Source of the DNA: an uncultured Aquimarina sp.
Lineage (GTDB): Bacteria; Bacteroidota; Bacteroidia; Flavobacteriales; Flavobacteriaceae
Direction: 5' to 3'
NCBI RefSeq assembly: GCF_947495315.1
Contig: NZ_CANLYD010000003.1
Location: 124,001 to 188,000, forward strand
Length of the DNA: 64,000 nt
Shown: in pieces, positions 10,316-18,140 of the stretch
Numbering within the stretch: position 1 is the first letter of the stretch
Layout of the letters: each line of letters starts with the position of its first letter
Position numbers and translations under genes: made by a program
Notes under the pieces: generated by a model
Told to the model about the DNA's origin: nothing
What the model saw: only the letters and a program-made list of their open reading frames with translations
Database searches by the model: none

Positions 10316-10583
10316 CAACATCTGCAAGCTGCAAAGCGCAGTAGATGTTGTGTGAATCGCTTATCCCGCAGAACGAAGAGATTGCGGGATCTAATTTAGT
10401 CTCGAAGGCTAGATTATGGGGTGTGTGAATCGCTTATCCCGCAGAACGAAGAGATTGCGGGATCTAATTTAGTCTCGAAGGCTAGATTATGGGATGTGTG
10501 AATCGCTTATCCCAGACTTGTTTTGGGATCTATATTATGTGAATAGCTTACCCCTCAGAACTTTGAGATTGCGCGATCTATTT
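10316..10583 (+). repeat. 73-bp tandem repeat with paired hairpins, 3' of icmF
   Basis: Two nearly identical 73-bp units start at 10351 and 10424 (one mismatch seen), followed by a shortened third copy at 10497 and a diverged fourth at 10538. Each full unit holds two stems. One is ATCCCGCA / TGCGGGAT (10363-10370 with 10383-10390). The other is an 11-bp stem with a CGA loop (10392-10402 with 10406-10416) that uses G-U pairs, so it folds best as plus-strand RNA. In the third copy the first stem changes on both sides (ATCCCA / TGGGAT), which keeps pairing. A further hairpin, CAACATCT / AGATGTTG (10316-10350), precedes the array. No coding potential was seen. It could be a REP-like element or an mRNA-stabilising 3' region. 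Confidence 0.85.
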
Positions 10584-10618
10584 ACTTAGAAAATTTAATT
10601 GAAACTAAAAATTATTAA

Positions 10619-10645
10619 AATCCCGTTCTAAAACGGGATTTTTCT
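10619..10645 (+). terminator. Intrinsic terminator closing the icmF transcript
   Basis: AATCCCGTT / AACGGGATT (9-bp stem, 4-base loop) is followed by TTTTTC. It lies 3' of the repeat array and 40 bases before the next gene, so the array would be part of the icmF mRNA. Apart from the array and this terminator, 10307-10686 holds only AT-rich DNA and a possible -7 box (TATCTTTAG, about 10663) for the next gene. Confidence 0.75.
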
Positions 10646-10686
10646 TTTCTCTTAGTTTTCCTATCTTTAGAGAAACACAACTCATC

Positions 10687-12015
10687 ATGAAAAGAATACT
10701 CATAATGCTACTTATCTGCGGTAGTACCTTTGCACAACAAAATTCATTAAAAGCATTAGTTGGAGGAACATTAATCGACGGTTTTGGAGCCACTCCTATA
10801 AAAAATAGTGTCATTATTATAGAGAATGATAAAATCAAAGCTATAGGTACAGTAGCCAACTTAAAAGTACCTAAGAATGCAGAAGTAATTTCTACAGAAG
10901 GGATGTCTGTGCTACCTGGTCTTTGGGATATGCATGTACATACGATGATTAATGGTCATGCAGATTATTCATATTGGGATAAAACATATCCTCCATTACT
11001 AGAAAATGTGATTATGCCTTCTTCCGCAGAGCAATTATTAATGGCCGGAGTAACCAGCGCTAGAGATCTTGGAGCTCCTCTTAAAGAAAGTATTTCTGTT
11101 AGAGATCGAATTAATAAAGGAGAAATTCCGGGAGCTACGTTATATGTTTCAGGACCGTTTATCCAAAAGAAACCCTATCCGGGAACTGAAGCTTTTCGTT
11201 GGGGAATTAATGGAGTAGAGGATGCTAAAAAGAAAATTAAGAAATTGGCTGATGCAGGTGTGGATTGTGTAAAACTAATTGATCAGGATCAAATGACTAC
11301 TGCAGAATTGAAAGCTGTAGTAGACACTGCTCATAAATATAATCTGAAGGTTGTTGCTCACGGACATCGACCTCAAGAGATAAGAGCTGGACTTCAAGCT
11401 AATGTGGATTGTTTCGAACATACAGGTTTATCATCTGCTCCTAGATATCCTGATGATGTAATGGAGGCTATAAAAGAACGAACAGCACAGATGAATCTTG
11501 GTCCATTGTTTTGGTGTCCAACTGTAGAGGGTTTATATAATTATGAGTATGTAAGAGATAACGGAGAACATCTGGATAATGATTCATGGCATCGAGGATT
11601 GCACGATACGATAGTAGCCGATATAAAAAATAGCTTTACTCATAAGGACCGTTTACCGTATTTTCAGTTAACACCTTTACGCAAACCTACATTAGAAACT
11701 AAAATCAAACAATTAATGGATGCCGGAGTTGTACTCATGATTGGTACTGATAGTGGTATTCCTATGAAGTTTCATAGTCAATCTACTTGGAATGAATTGG
11801 ATGTGTGGGTAAATGAATTTGGAATTGACCCTATGTATGCTATAAAAGCGGCTACCTATTGGCCATCCGTTTGGATGGGAGTCTCTGATAAGGTGGGTAC
11901 TATTACCGAAGGTAAATATGCTGATATTATAGCAGTAAAAGGAGATGTTATAAGGCATATTAATCTATTACAAGATGTAGATATTGTGATTAAACACGGT
12001 AAAAGATATAAATGA
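10687..12015 (+). CDS. Secreted amidohydrolase (imidazolonepropionase-like)
   Basis: A 442-residue member of the amidohydrolase superfamily with a cleavable signal (ending STFAQQ). Metal-binding features are visible in order: GLWDMHVHTM (His83 and His85), a Lys in DCVKLIDQD (likely carboxylated bridging lysine), VVAHGHRP, CFEHTG and the Asp of MIGTDSGIP. This layout fits the exported prolidase/imidazolonepropionase-like branch, whose members hydrolyse amide bonds, often in dipeptides. Its stop overlaps the start of the next gene by 4 bases (ATGA), so the two are co-translated. Substrate unknown. Confidence 0.85.
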   Translation: MKRILIMLLICGSTFAQQNSLKALVGGTLIDGFGATPIKNSVIIIENDKIKAIGTVANLKVPKNAEVISTEGMSVLPGLWDMHVHTMINGHADYSYWDKTYPPLLENVIMPSSAEQLLMAGVTSARDLGAPLKESISVRDRINKGEIPGATLYVSGPFIQKKPYPGTEAFRWGINGVEDAKKKIKKLADAGVDCVKLIDQDQMTTAELKAVVDTAHKYNLKVVAHGHRPQEIRAGLQANVDCFEHTGLSSAPRYPDDVMEAIKERTAQMNLGPLFWCPTVEGLYNYEYVRDNGEHLDNDSWHRGLHDTIVADIKNSFTHKDRLPYFQLTPLRKPTLETKIKQLMDAGVVLMIGTDSGIPMKFHSQSTWNELDVWVNEFGIDPMYAIKAATYWPSVWMGVSDKVGTITEGKYADIIAVKGDVIRHINLLQDVDIVIKHGKRYK

Positions 12016-13190
12016 TTTTCAAACAAATAGTTATGTTCTGTATTGGTGTAACTACTTTTGCCCAAACTTATGAAACCGGAAAGCTTATAGACTCCGTTTT
12101 GGTTTCAGACAAGACAAATGAAACTTTTGCTATGTATCTTCCTAAATCGTTTAATCCTGGTTTAGAATCTCCAGTCGTTTTTATTTTTGATCCTGGAGCA
12201 GAAGGTCAGAGAGGAATACAACCATTTATTGAAGCTTCCGAGACCTATGGGTATATATTAGTTTGTTCTAATAATACGAGGAATGGTCCATATGATCGTA
12301 ATTTTGATATCACCAATCGTTTGTTCGAATTTATGCTTGGGAACTTCAAAATTAAACAAAATGAAGTGTATTTATCAGGTTTCTCTGGCGGATCTCGTTT
12401 AGCTTCTGCGATTGCAGTATTAACAAACCAAGTAGCAGGTGTTATTGGTTGTGGAGCCGGTTTTTCACAAGAATCATCTCATGTTCCAAGTACTGAGAAT
12501 TTTGCATATGTTGGAGTTTGTGGTAATAAGGATATGAATTATCAGGAAATGATTCGTGCAAAAGGATATCTGAAACATTTAAATTTCACAAATACCTTGA
12601 TTACCTATGATGGTAATCATAGTTGGCCACCGGCTGATCAAGTTTTAAAAGCATTTGATTGGTTGGAAATTCAGGCACATCTGCAGAGAATTAAGAAAAA
12701 AGAAGCTCCGGAAATTTACAAAAGCTATCAAAAAGTCTATGATATTGCATTAGAAGCTCAAAAAGAAGGTAAGTTGATAATAGCGGTAGAAAATTATGAA
12801 AGAGCCTTAACTACTTATAATTCGTTTTATAAGTTGGATAGTATCGTGAATACTCTAAAAGCAATCCACAAAAGTAAAGTGTATAAAAAATTATTAAAAT
12901 CGGTCTCTAAGGCATTTGAGAAAGAAGTTATTTTAACAAAAAAGTTTACTACACGTCTTTTTGAAGATTATAAAAACCCAGATAAAATTGATCTCTCCTG
13001 GTGGGAGAAGGAACTAGGGGAATTAGAAAAACTAGACGAAAAAGAAGACCCACAAACAAAAGAAATGTTAGAAAGATTAAGGTTTCAGATTTTTGCTGTA
13101 GCGTACTCCATGAGCAATCCTAATCTATATCAATCCAATAAGAAACAGAAAGAACTTGCTGATAAAATTAGAAAGTTGATCTACCATTAA
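12012..13190 (+). CDS. Secreted alpha/beta hydrolase with helical C-terminal region
   Basis: The signal peptide ends at TTFAQ. Residues about 20-220 form an alpha/beta hydrolase of the PHB-depolymerase/dienelactone-hydrolase type: MYLPKSF, FDPGAEG, nucleophile elbow LSGFSGGSRLA with the catalytic Ser, and a C-terminal His in DGNHSWPP. Residues about 230-392 are helical, rich in Lys and Glu, and may be TPR-like. Translation is coupled to the amidohydrolase upstream, which suggests sequential processing of one extracellular substrate. A diverged paralogue at 18141-19562 has lost the Ser and His. Confidence 0.75.
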   Translation: MIFKQIVMFCIGVTTFAQTYETGKLIDSVLVSDKTNETFAMYLPKSFNPGLESPVVFIFDPGAEGQRGIQPFIEASETYGYILVCSNNTRNGPYDRNFDITNRLFEFMLGNFKIKQNEVYLSGFSGGSRLASAIAVLTNQVAGVIGCGAGFSQESSHVPSTENFAYVGVCGNKDMNYQEMIRAKGYLKHLNFTNTLITYDGNHSWPPADQVLKAFDWLEIQAHLQRIKKKEAPEIYKSYQKVYDIALEAQKEGKLIIAVENYERALTTYNSFYKLDSIVNTLKAIHKSKVYKKLLKSVSKAFEKEVILTKKFTTRLFEDYKNPDKIDLSWWEKELGELEKLDEKEDPQTKEMLERLRFQIFAVAYSMSNPNLYQSNKKQKELADKIRKLIYH

Positions 13191-13193
13191 AGG

Positions 13194-13577
13194 TTATAAA
13201 GACATCATCCAGTTATGCTGAAGTCTTTTGAATTTTTTTAGCTCTTTGCGTAGCAGTCTAACAAAATCCTTACCATTACTTTCTGAACGCTCTAGTCTTT
13301 CGCAATTTTTGTAAAGTTTGTTTGTAAGACTTTCAAGAGAAATAGCGTGTTTTAAACGATCATCCTGAAAAGTCTGATTCTCTGCTTTAATGATTTCAGG
13401 AACTAAGGAATCAGAATCTTTGACAATGTCTCCGGTAAAATAAATAAATTGATTTTCGTTTCCGTTTTTTTCTAATGGAGCCAAATCATGAACAAGATAT
13501 TTAGAAACACTCTTAGATAATATGAGTATTTCGAGAGCTTTTTTATAAAGTCTTATATTTTTAGGGTTTGATTCCAT
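13194..13577 (-). CDS. Helical protein of unknown function
   Basis: A 127-residue protein with no signal or membrane segment. It is predicted mainly alpha-helical from runs of Leu, Lys and Glu (LYKKALEILILSKSVSKYL; LLRKELKKFKRLQ). It is convergent with the hydrolase gene (3 bases apart) and divergent from the Lrp regulator. It is not recognised; the helical repeat pattern is reminiscent of four-helix-bundle proteins, but no motif decides this. Confidence 0.6.
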   Translation of the reverse strand: MESNPKNIRLYKKALEILILSKSVSKYLVHDLAPLEKNGNENQFIYFTGDIVKDSDSLVPEIIKAENQTFQDDRLKHAISLESLTNKLYKNCERLERSESNGKDFVRLLRKELKKFKRLQHNWMMSL

Positions 13578-13619
13578 GGTTAATCCAAAATTAAGAGTAT
13601 TTGAGGAGATATTGCTTTT

Positions 13620-13662
13620 TACTTTAAGGTAAAATGGTTAATTTGCTTTAGAAAATAAAGTA
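13620..13662. promoter_or_regulatory. Inverted repeat upstream of the Lrp-type gene
   Basis: TACTTTA (13620-13626) and TAAAGTA (13656-13662) are perfect inverted arms in the divergent promoter region, 27 bases before the lrp-like start. Lrp/AsnC proteins often bind their own promoters at AT-rich dyads, so autoregulation is possible. Confidence 0.3.
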
Positions 13663-13688
13663 AATTAAGTTTTTTGATTTAAATAATA

Positions 13689-14129
13689 ATGGACATTACA
13701 AACTGGAAAATCCTTCACTTATTACAGAAAAATGCAAGGTTAACTAATGCTGAAATTGGTAGGAACGTCGGACTAAGTTCACCCGCTGTTGCAGAACGAA
13801 TAAAAAAAATGGAAGATTATGGCATTATAGAAGGATATACAACCAAAGTCTCATATGCTAAAACTGGATATCAGCTAAAGGCGATTATTACTTTGCGAGC
13901 TTTTATGGGACGTCTAAAACCGTTTTTGTCCAAAATATCGGAATTTAGTGAAGTACTTAATTGTTATCGAATTACGGGTAACGAAAATATAATTATGGAA
14001 GTAGTTTTAGAAGATCAAGTTCATCTCCAGGGTTTTATCGATAGATTGATAACCTATGGAGAGGCTAAAACTCATATTATTTTATCTAATGTAGTAGAAA
14101 ATAATCCGATTCTTAATAGAAAGGACTAA
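13689..14129 (+). CDS. Lrp/AsnC family transcriptional regulator
   Basis: A 146-residue regulator: N-terminal winged HTH (DITNWKILHLLQKNARLTN; NVGLSSPAVAERIKKME, about 1-55) followed by an alpha-beta RAM ligand-binding domain (about 65-140; NCYRITGNENIIMEVV). Length and both domains fit Lrp/AsnC proteins, which sense amino acids. The alanine/glycine symporter at 15430 is a plausible regulated neighbour, by position only. Confidence 0.92.
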   Translation: MDITNWKILHLLQKNARLTNAEIGRNVGLSSPAVAERIKKMEDYGIIEGYTTKVSYAKTGYQLKAIITLRAFMGRLKPFLSKISEFSEVLNCYRITGNENIIMEVVLEDQVHLQGFIDRLITYGEAKTHIILSNVVENNPILNRKD

Positions 14130-14179
14130 AGTAATCTAAACCACTAGACAAATAAAATATATACTATCTTTAGAATGTT

Positions 14180-15325
14180 ATGTACGTTACCTTAGAATAT
14201 TATGTTACTGCAATCGTGTGCTTGATTACTGCTTTTGTAATTCATAGGATTTACTACAATGAAAAAATCAAAAGCCAATCTTCAATATCTATAAGTGGTA
14301 TTAAATGGTTTGGTTTTGCAATTTTTTTATGGGGATTGGGTGCTCTCATTAATATTGTGCTAGTTCAATTAATCGAAATTAGAACTACCCATAAAGTTGT
14401 TATTTATTTAGGTGTATTAATCTCTTTGGCTAATTCTCTTAGTATATTACTTTCTTTACCCTCAATAGAGCATCAGAAAGAACGCAATATTATTGTTAGA
14501 TTAGTACAGCGATTTTCAGAGAAAGAGTTTGTTACCCTTTTTAGTGGAGTACTCATGATGATTGCCTTTGTCTTTATAGTTACTTCTTATAGTAATACAG
14601 AAATCAGTAATAATTTTATTTGGCTTATAGATATTCCAATTTCATTAATTGTAGCATTTGCCCTATTAAATGAACTTAATAAAGCCTTTGCAAACCGAAA
14701 CATGAAGTTTATGGTGTTTCCTTGTTTCATATTATTTGTACTTATAGTTATCGCAGTTACACATAGAATTATACCTCAGGATAGAGCGATAGCGTTTATT
14801 GATCAAGAATTTTGGAGTCTATTAGGTGTAATTACAGGTGTATCCTTCAAGTTTTTGTTCATTTTGTTATTTTCTATTTTATTGTATAGTTGGAAATTTC
14901 TTTCGGAAAAAGAGGTGAAACAGACTGAATTAGAAATTCTAACTAAAGAAAAAGAACAACTGCTAGGTCAGCAGGCAAAACTTGAATTGGCAAATGAAAG
15001 TCATTTGGATACTATTGCTTCATTACAAAAACGTCTAAGAGAAAGTGATTTAAAAATTAACTCTCTAGAAGAATCAACAAGAGTAATACTATCTGATAGA
15101 CAAAAAGAAGTATTAGGAAATCTTGGAGTTTGTGGTATTAATAAGTCATATACCGAAATTGCAGAGGAGATGAATATTAGTTTGGATGGATTTCAAACCC
15201 ATATCTATCAAATCAAAAAAGTGCTAAAGATTAGTGGAGCGGATGGTAAGGAACAATTGATAGCATTTGCAAAAGCCAATCAATTGCTGAAATATGCAAG
15301 CATCACTGATAGAGACACTGATTAA
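14180..15325 (+). CDS. Membrane protein with C-terminal LuxR-like HTH
   Basis: A 381-residue protein with about seven or eight predicted membrane helices in residues 5-245 (for example LEYYVTAIVCLITAFVIH and FKFLFILLFSILLYSW). A coiled-coil-like segment follows (about 248-305), and then an HTH of LuxR/GerE type (about 308-370): LSDRQKEVLGNL, SYTEIAEEMNISLDGFQTHI. A DNA-binding domain tethered to a multi-helix membrane domain suggests a one-component membrane sensor-regulator. Its ligand and target genes are unknown. Confidence 0.75.
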   Translation: MYVTLEYYVTAIVCLITAFVIHRIYYNEKIKSQSSISISGIKWFGFAIFLWGLGALINIVLVQLIEIRTTHKVVIYLGVLISLANSLSILLSLPSIEHQKERNIIVRLVQRFSEKEFVTLFSGVLMMIAFVFIVTSYSNTEISNNFIWLIDIPISLIVAFALLNELNKAFANRNMKFMVFPCFILFVLIVIAVTHRIIPQDRAIAFIDQEFWSLLGVITGVSFKFLFILLFSILLYSWKFLSEKEVKQTELEILTKEKEQLLGQQAKLELANESHLDTIASLQKRLRESDLKINSLEESTRVILSDRQKEVLGNLGVCGINKSYTEIAEEMNISLDGFQTHIYQIKKVLKISGADGKEQLIAFAKANQLLKYASITDRDTD

Positions 15326-15429
15326 GTATATGCTTAATCATTCTAATTTTCTAAATTCATCATTGCGTAACCTTTTGTAATACCCTCTTTTATTCAATCT
15401 TCGTCTGAAATCATAAGACTTAAAAACAG

Positions 15430-17028
15430 ATGAAGAAAATCATAGCCATGTGCGTCTCTCTTTTTGCGTACGCAAATGTTAAAGCACAAGAAGTACATAC
15501 AGAATCATTAGATCAACGTATTAATGATGGATTTAAAAATGCTACAGATTGGTTTGTAGATGCAATTTTTGCAGAAATCCCTATAACTTCTCATGTTGGT
15601 ATTCCTTGGGTATTGATTGTTTTGTTATTTGGAGCTTCTTATTTTACTATTTATTTTAAAGGGATTAATTTCAGAAATTTTTGGACTTCTATAAATATTG
15701 TTAGAGGTAAATATGATGATCTGGAAACGTCGAATACTTTAGAAGTTTCAGAATCAGTTCATACTATAGAAGGAGATCAGCCTGATACTGTTAGGGTAGA
15801 AGGTAAAGATGGAGAAGTAAGTCATTTTCAAGCATTAACTGCGGCATTATCAGCTACAGTGGGTTTAGGAAATGTAGCGGGCGTTGCTATTGCATTGTCC
15901 ATCGGTGGTGCTGGAGCGACATTTTGGATGATTCTAGTTGGACTTTTAGGCATGGCATCTAAGTTTGTAGAATGTACACTTGGTGTTGCTTACAGAGAAA
16001 TTGACGAAAACGGAACCGTTTATGGCGGTCCGATGTATTATTTAAGTAAAGGTTTAAAAGAGAAAGGATTAACCACATTAGGAAAAGTATTAGCTGTGAT
16101 TTTTGCAATCATGTGTGTAGGTGGATCTTTTGGAGGCGGTAATATGTTTCAGGCCAATCAGGCATTTAAACTATTTGAACACGTAACAGGTGCCGAAAAT
16201 AGTTTTATCTATGGAAAAGGATGGCTGTTTGGATTAGTAATGGCAATTTTTGTAGGAATAGTAATTATAGGTGGTATTAAAAAAATAGCTAAGGTTACCG
16301 ATAAAATTGTGCCTTCTATGGTTGTGGTGTATATAGTAGCAGTTATTACGGTAATAGCTATTAATTATAAAGTAATCTCTGATGCGATTTATGCAATTAT
16401 TGATGGGGCTTTTAGTGCAGAAGGAATAACAGGGGGAATGATTGGGGTAATGATACAGGGATTTAGAAGAGCTGCTTTTTCTAATGAAGCCGGAATCGGA
16501 TCAGCTTCCATTGCACATTCAGCTGTTAAAACCAAATACGCAGCAAGCGAAGGGTTAGTGGCATTACTAGAACCTTTTATTGATACCGTAGTGATTTGTA
16601 CAATGACCGCTATTGTATTGATCATCACAGGACAAATTCAGGTAGGAACAGAAATTTCAGATGAACAAGGAGTATTGCTAACCGCTAATGCACTAGAAAG
16701 CGGGATCTCATGGTTCCCATATATCCTAAGCTTGGCGGTGATTCTTTTCGCCTTTTCATCTATGATTTCCTGGTCTTATTATGGATATCAGGCTTGGTCT
16801 TATTTATTCGGGAGGAAAAAATATGTGGAGTATATCTACAAAAGTATATTCTGTATCTGTGTAATTATTGGTTCCGCAGCAAGTTTGACCGCTGTAACTG
16901 ATTTTTCTGATGCTATGATCTTTTCGATGTTAGTTCCTAATATGATAGGACTGTTTTTAATGGCTCCAAGAGTAGCTAAAGAACTTAAGAAGTATAAACT
17001 AGCCATCTCTAAGAATAAAATTTTATGA
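15430..17028 (+). CDS. Alanine/glycine:cation symporter (AGCS family)
   Basis: A 532-residue inner-membrane transporter of the sodium:alanine symporter family. An N-terminal signal-like segment precedes about eleven hydrophobic helices. Family motifs are visible: SATVGLGNVAGVAIALS, GGPMYYLSKGL, GGGNMFQANQ and AFSNEAGIGSASIAHSA. Members bring in alanine or glycine with Na+ or H+. A probable structured RNA and terminator (17080-17183) follow the gene. Confidence 0.93.
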   Translation: MKKIIAMCVSLFAYANVKAQEVHTESLDQRINDGFKNATDWFVDAIFAEIPITSHVGIPWVLIVLLFGASYFTIYFKGINFRNFWTSINIVRGKYDDLETSNTLEVSESVHTIEGDQPDTVRVEGKDGEVSHFQALTAALSATVGLGNVAGVAIALSIGGAGATFWMILVGLLGMASKFVECTLGVAYREIDENGTVYGGPMYYLSKGLKEKGLTTLGKVLAVIFAIMCVGGSFGGGNMFQANQAFKLFEHVTGAENSFIYGKGWLFGLVMAIFVGIVIIGGIKKIAKVTDKIVPSMVVVYIVAVITVIAINYKVISDAIYAIIDGAFSAEGITGGMIGVMIQGFRRAAFSNEAGIGSASIAHSAVKTKYAASEGLVALLEPFIDTVVICTMTAIVLIITGQIQVGTEISDEQGVLLTANALESGISWFPYILSLAVILFAFSSMISWSYYGYQAWSYLFGRKKYVEYIYKSIFCICVIIGSAASLTAVTDFSDAMIFSMLVPNMIGLFLMAPRVAKELKKYKLAISKNKIL

Positions 17029-17079
17029 AATATTTATTTCGTGGGTTTTGGCATAAGATTTGATAATATTTAAGTGTAT

Positions 17080-17183
17080 GGAATTTATCAAGATCTTGTG
17101 TGAGGACATTGGTTCAAAGAACTAAAGATAGTACGGGAAAAAAGATAAGAAAAACGCTCGAGTAAAACTCCGAGCGTTTTTTT
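17080..17183 (+). ncRNA. Structured RNA candidate, copy A
   Basis: This stretch shares the core GTGTGAGGACATT (from 17098) and CTAAAGATAGTAC with copies at 19681 and 20068. The small hairpin after the core is GGTTC-AAA-GAAC here but GTCT/AGAC in the other two, a compensatory change. Outer pairing TTTATC (about 17084) with GATAAG (about 17144) corresponds to the outer stem of the other copies. It lacks the CCCAAATCT segment and no clear promoter was found, so it may lie in the 3' region of the symporter transcript rather than be an independent gene. Confidence 0.5.
17151..17183 (+). terminator. Intrinsic terminator
   Basis: AAAACGCTCG / CGAGCGTTTT (10-bp stem, 10-base loop) with a following TTT run. 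It ends the symporter transcript and RNA candidate A. Confidence 0.88.
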
Positions 17184-17242
17184 ATGAATATTAATTAAGA
17201 CTGAATTTCTTTTCCTATTTTTAGATATAATTAAAAACTTTC

Positions 17243-18061
17243 ATGGAGAGAATACAAGAATACCTGGAGATTGCTATAGATAAAATCGTGTTTTTTGCAC
17301 CTAGAATTATAGGAGCTGCATTGGTACTTTGGATAGGATTCAAAATTATTAAGAAAATACTAAAGTTGATAGAAGCTGCATTGAAACGGATGAATATATC
17401 AGATACAATGCGCCCGTTTCTTAACGCTATCATATCAGTAATTCTAAAAATCGCTATTCTTTTTATTGTCATCTCTATTTTGGGTGCTGATCTCTCTGGT
17501 TTTGTAGCAATTTTAGCTGCAGTTAGTTTTGCAATCGGACTTTCTCTTCAGGGAAGTTTAGGTAATTTTGCATCAGGTATACTTATTATGTTTCTAAAAC
17601 CATATCAAATAATGGATTGGATAGAGGTGGATGATAAGTTTGGAAAAGTACAAGAGATAGGTATTTTTAGTACTACAGTAAAAACACCAGGTAATAAAAT
17701 TCTAATTATTCCTAATTCTAAAATCACAGATGATGTGGTGACAAACTATTCTAAAGAAGGAGTGATACGATTAGAGATAGTAGTAACCATGCCGTATAGC
17801 GAGGATTTTCCTAAAATAAAAAAGATTATCGAGGAGGCATTAAAACCTATAGAGAAAATACTAGATACTCCTATTCCTGAGATAGGAATAGAAAACTTTG
17901 ACTCGCATAGTGTTTTAATAGCAGTAAGACCTTATGTAAAACCGGATGACTTTTGGGAAGTGACCTTTATAGCACATCAGGAGATCAAAAGAGCGTTCAG
18001 TGAGCATAATATCAAAGTGGCATACTCAGAAGGTGTGGAATTAGGAAGCATTGGAGTTTAG
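17243..18061 (+). CDS. Small-conductance mechanosensitive channel (MscS family)
   Basis: A 272-residue protein with three N-terminal membrane helices (about 15-120), the pore-lining glycine/alanine-rich TM3 FAIGLSLQGSLGNFASGI, and the beta domain DWIEVDDKFGKVQEIG. The C-terminal alpha/beta cytoplasmic cage (about 165-270) is also present. Size and layout match canonical MscS, which releases solutes on osmotic downshock. A second, unrelated-locus MscS is at 41693. Confidence 0.93.
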   Translation: MERIQEYLEIAIDKIVFFAPRIIGAALVLWIGFKIIKKILKLIEAALKRMNISDTMRPFLNAIISVILKIAILFIVISILGADLSGFVAILAAVSFAIGLSLQGSLGNFASGILIMFLKPYQIMDWIEVDDKFGKVQEIGIFSTTVKTPGNKILIIPNSKITDDVVTNYSKEGVIRLEIVVTMPYSEDFPKIKKIIEEALKPIEKILDTPIPEIGIENFDSHSVLIAVRPYVKPDDFWEVTFIAHQEIKRAFSEHNIKVAYSEGVELGSIGV

Positions 18062-18140
18062 TTTAAATTCACAATTTTTTATAGCTAATAAAACAAATGG
18101 CACTTTTTTTGTGCTTTCTGTTTAGTAAAAACATTATAAA

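Noticed and set aside
10351..10583. CRISPR array
   Set aside because: Units are directly abutting 73-bp tandem repeats without unique spacers, and no cas gene is present.
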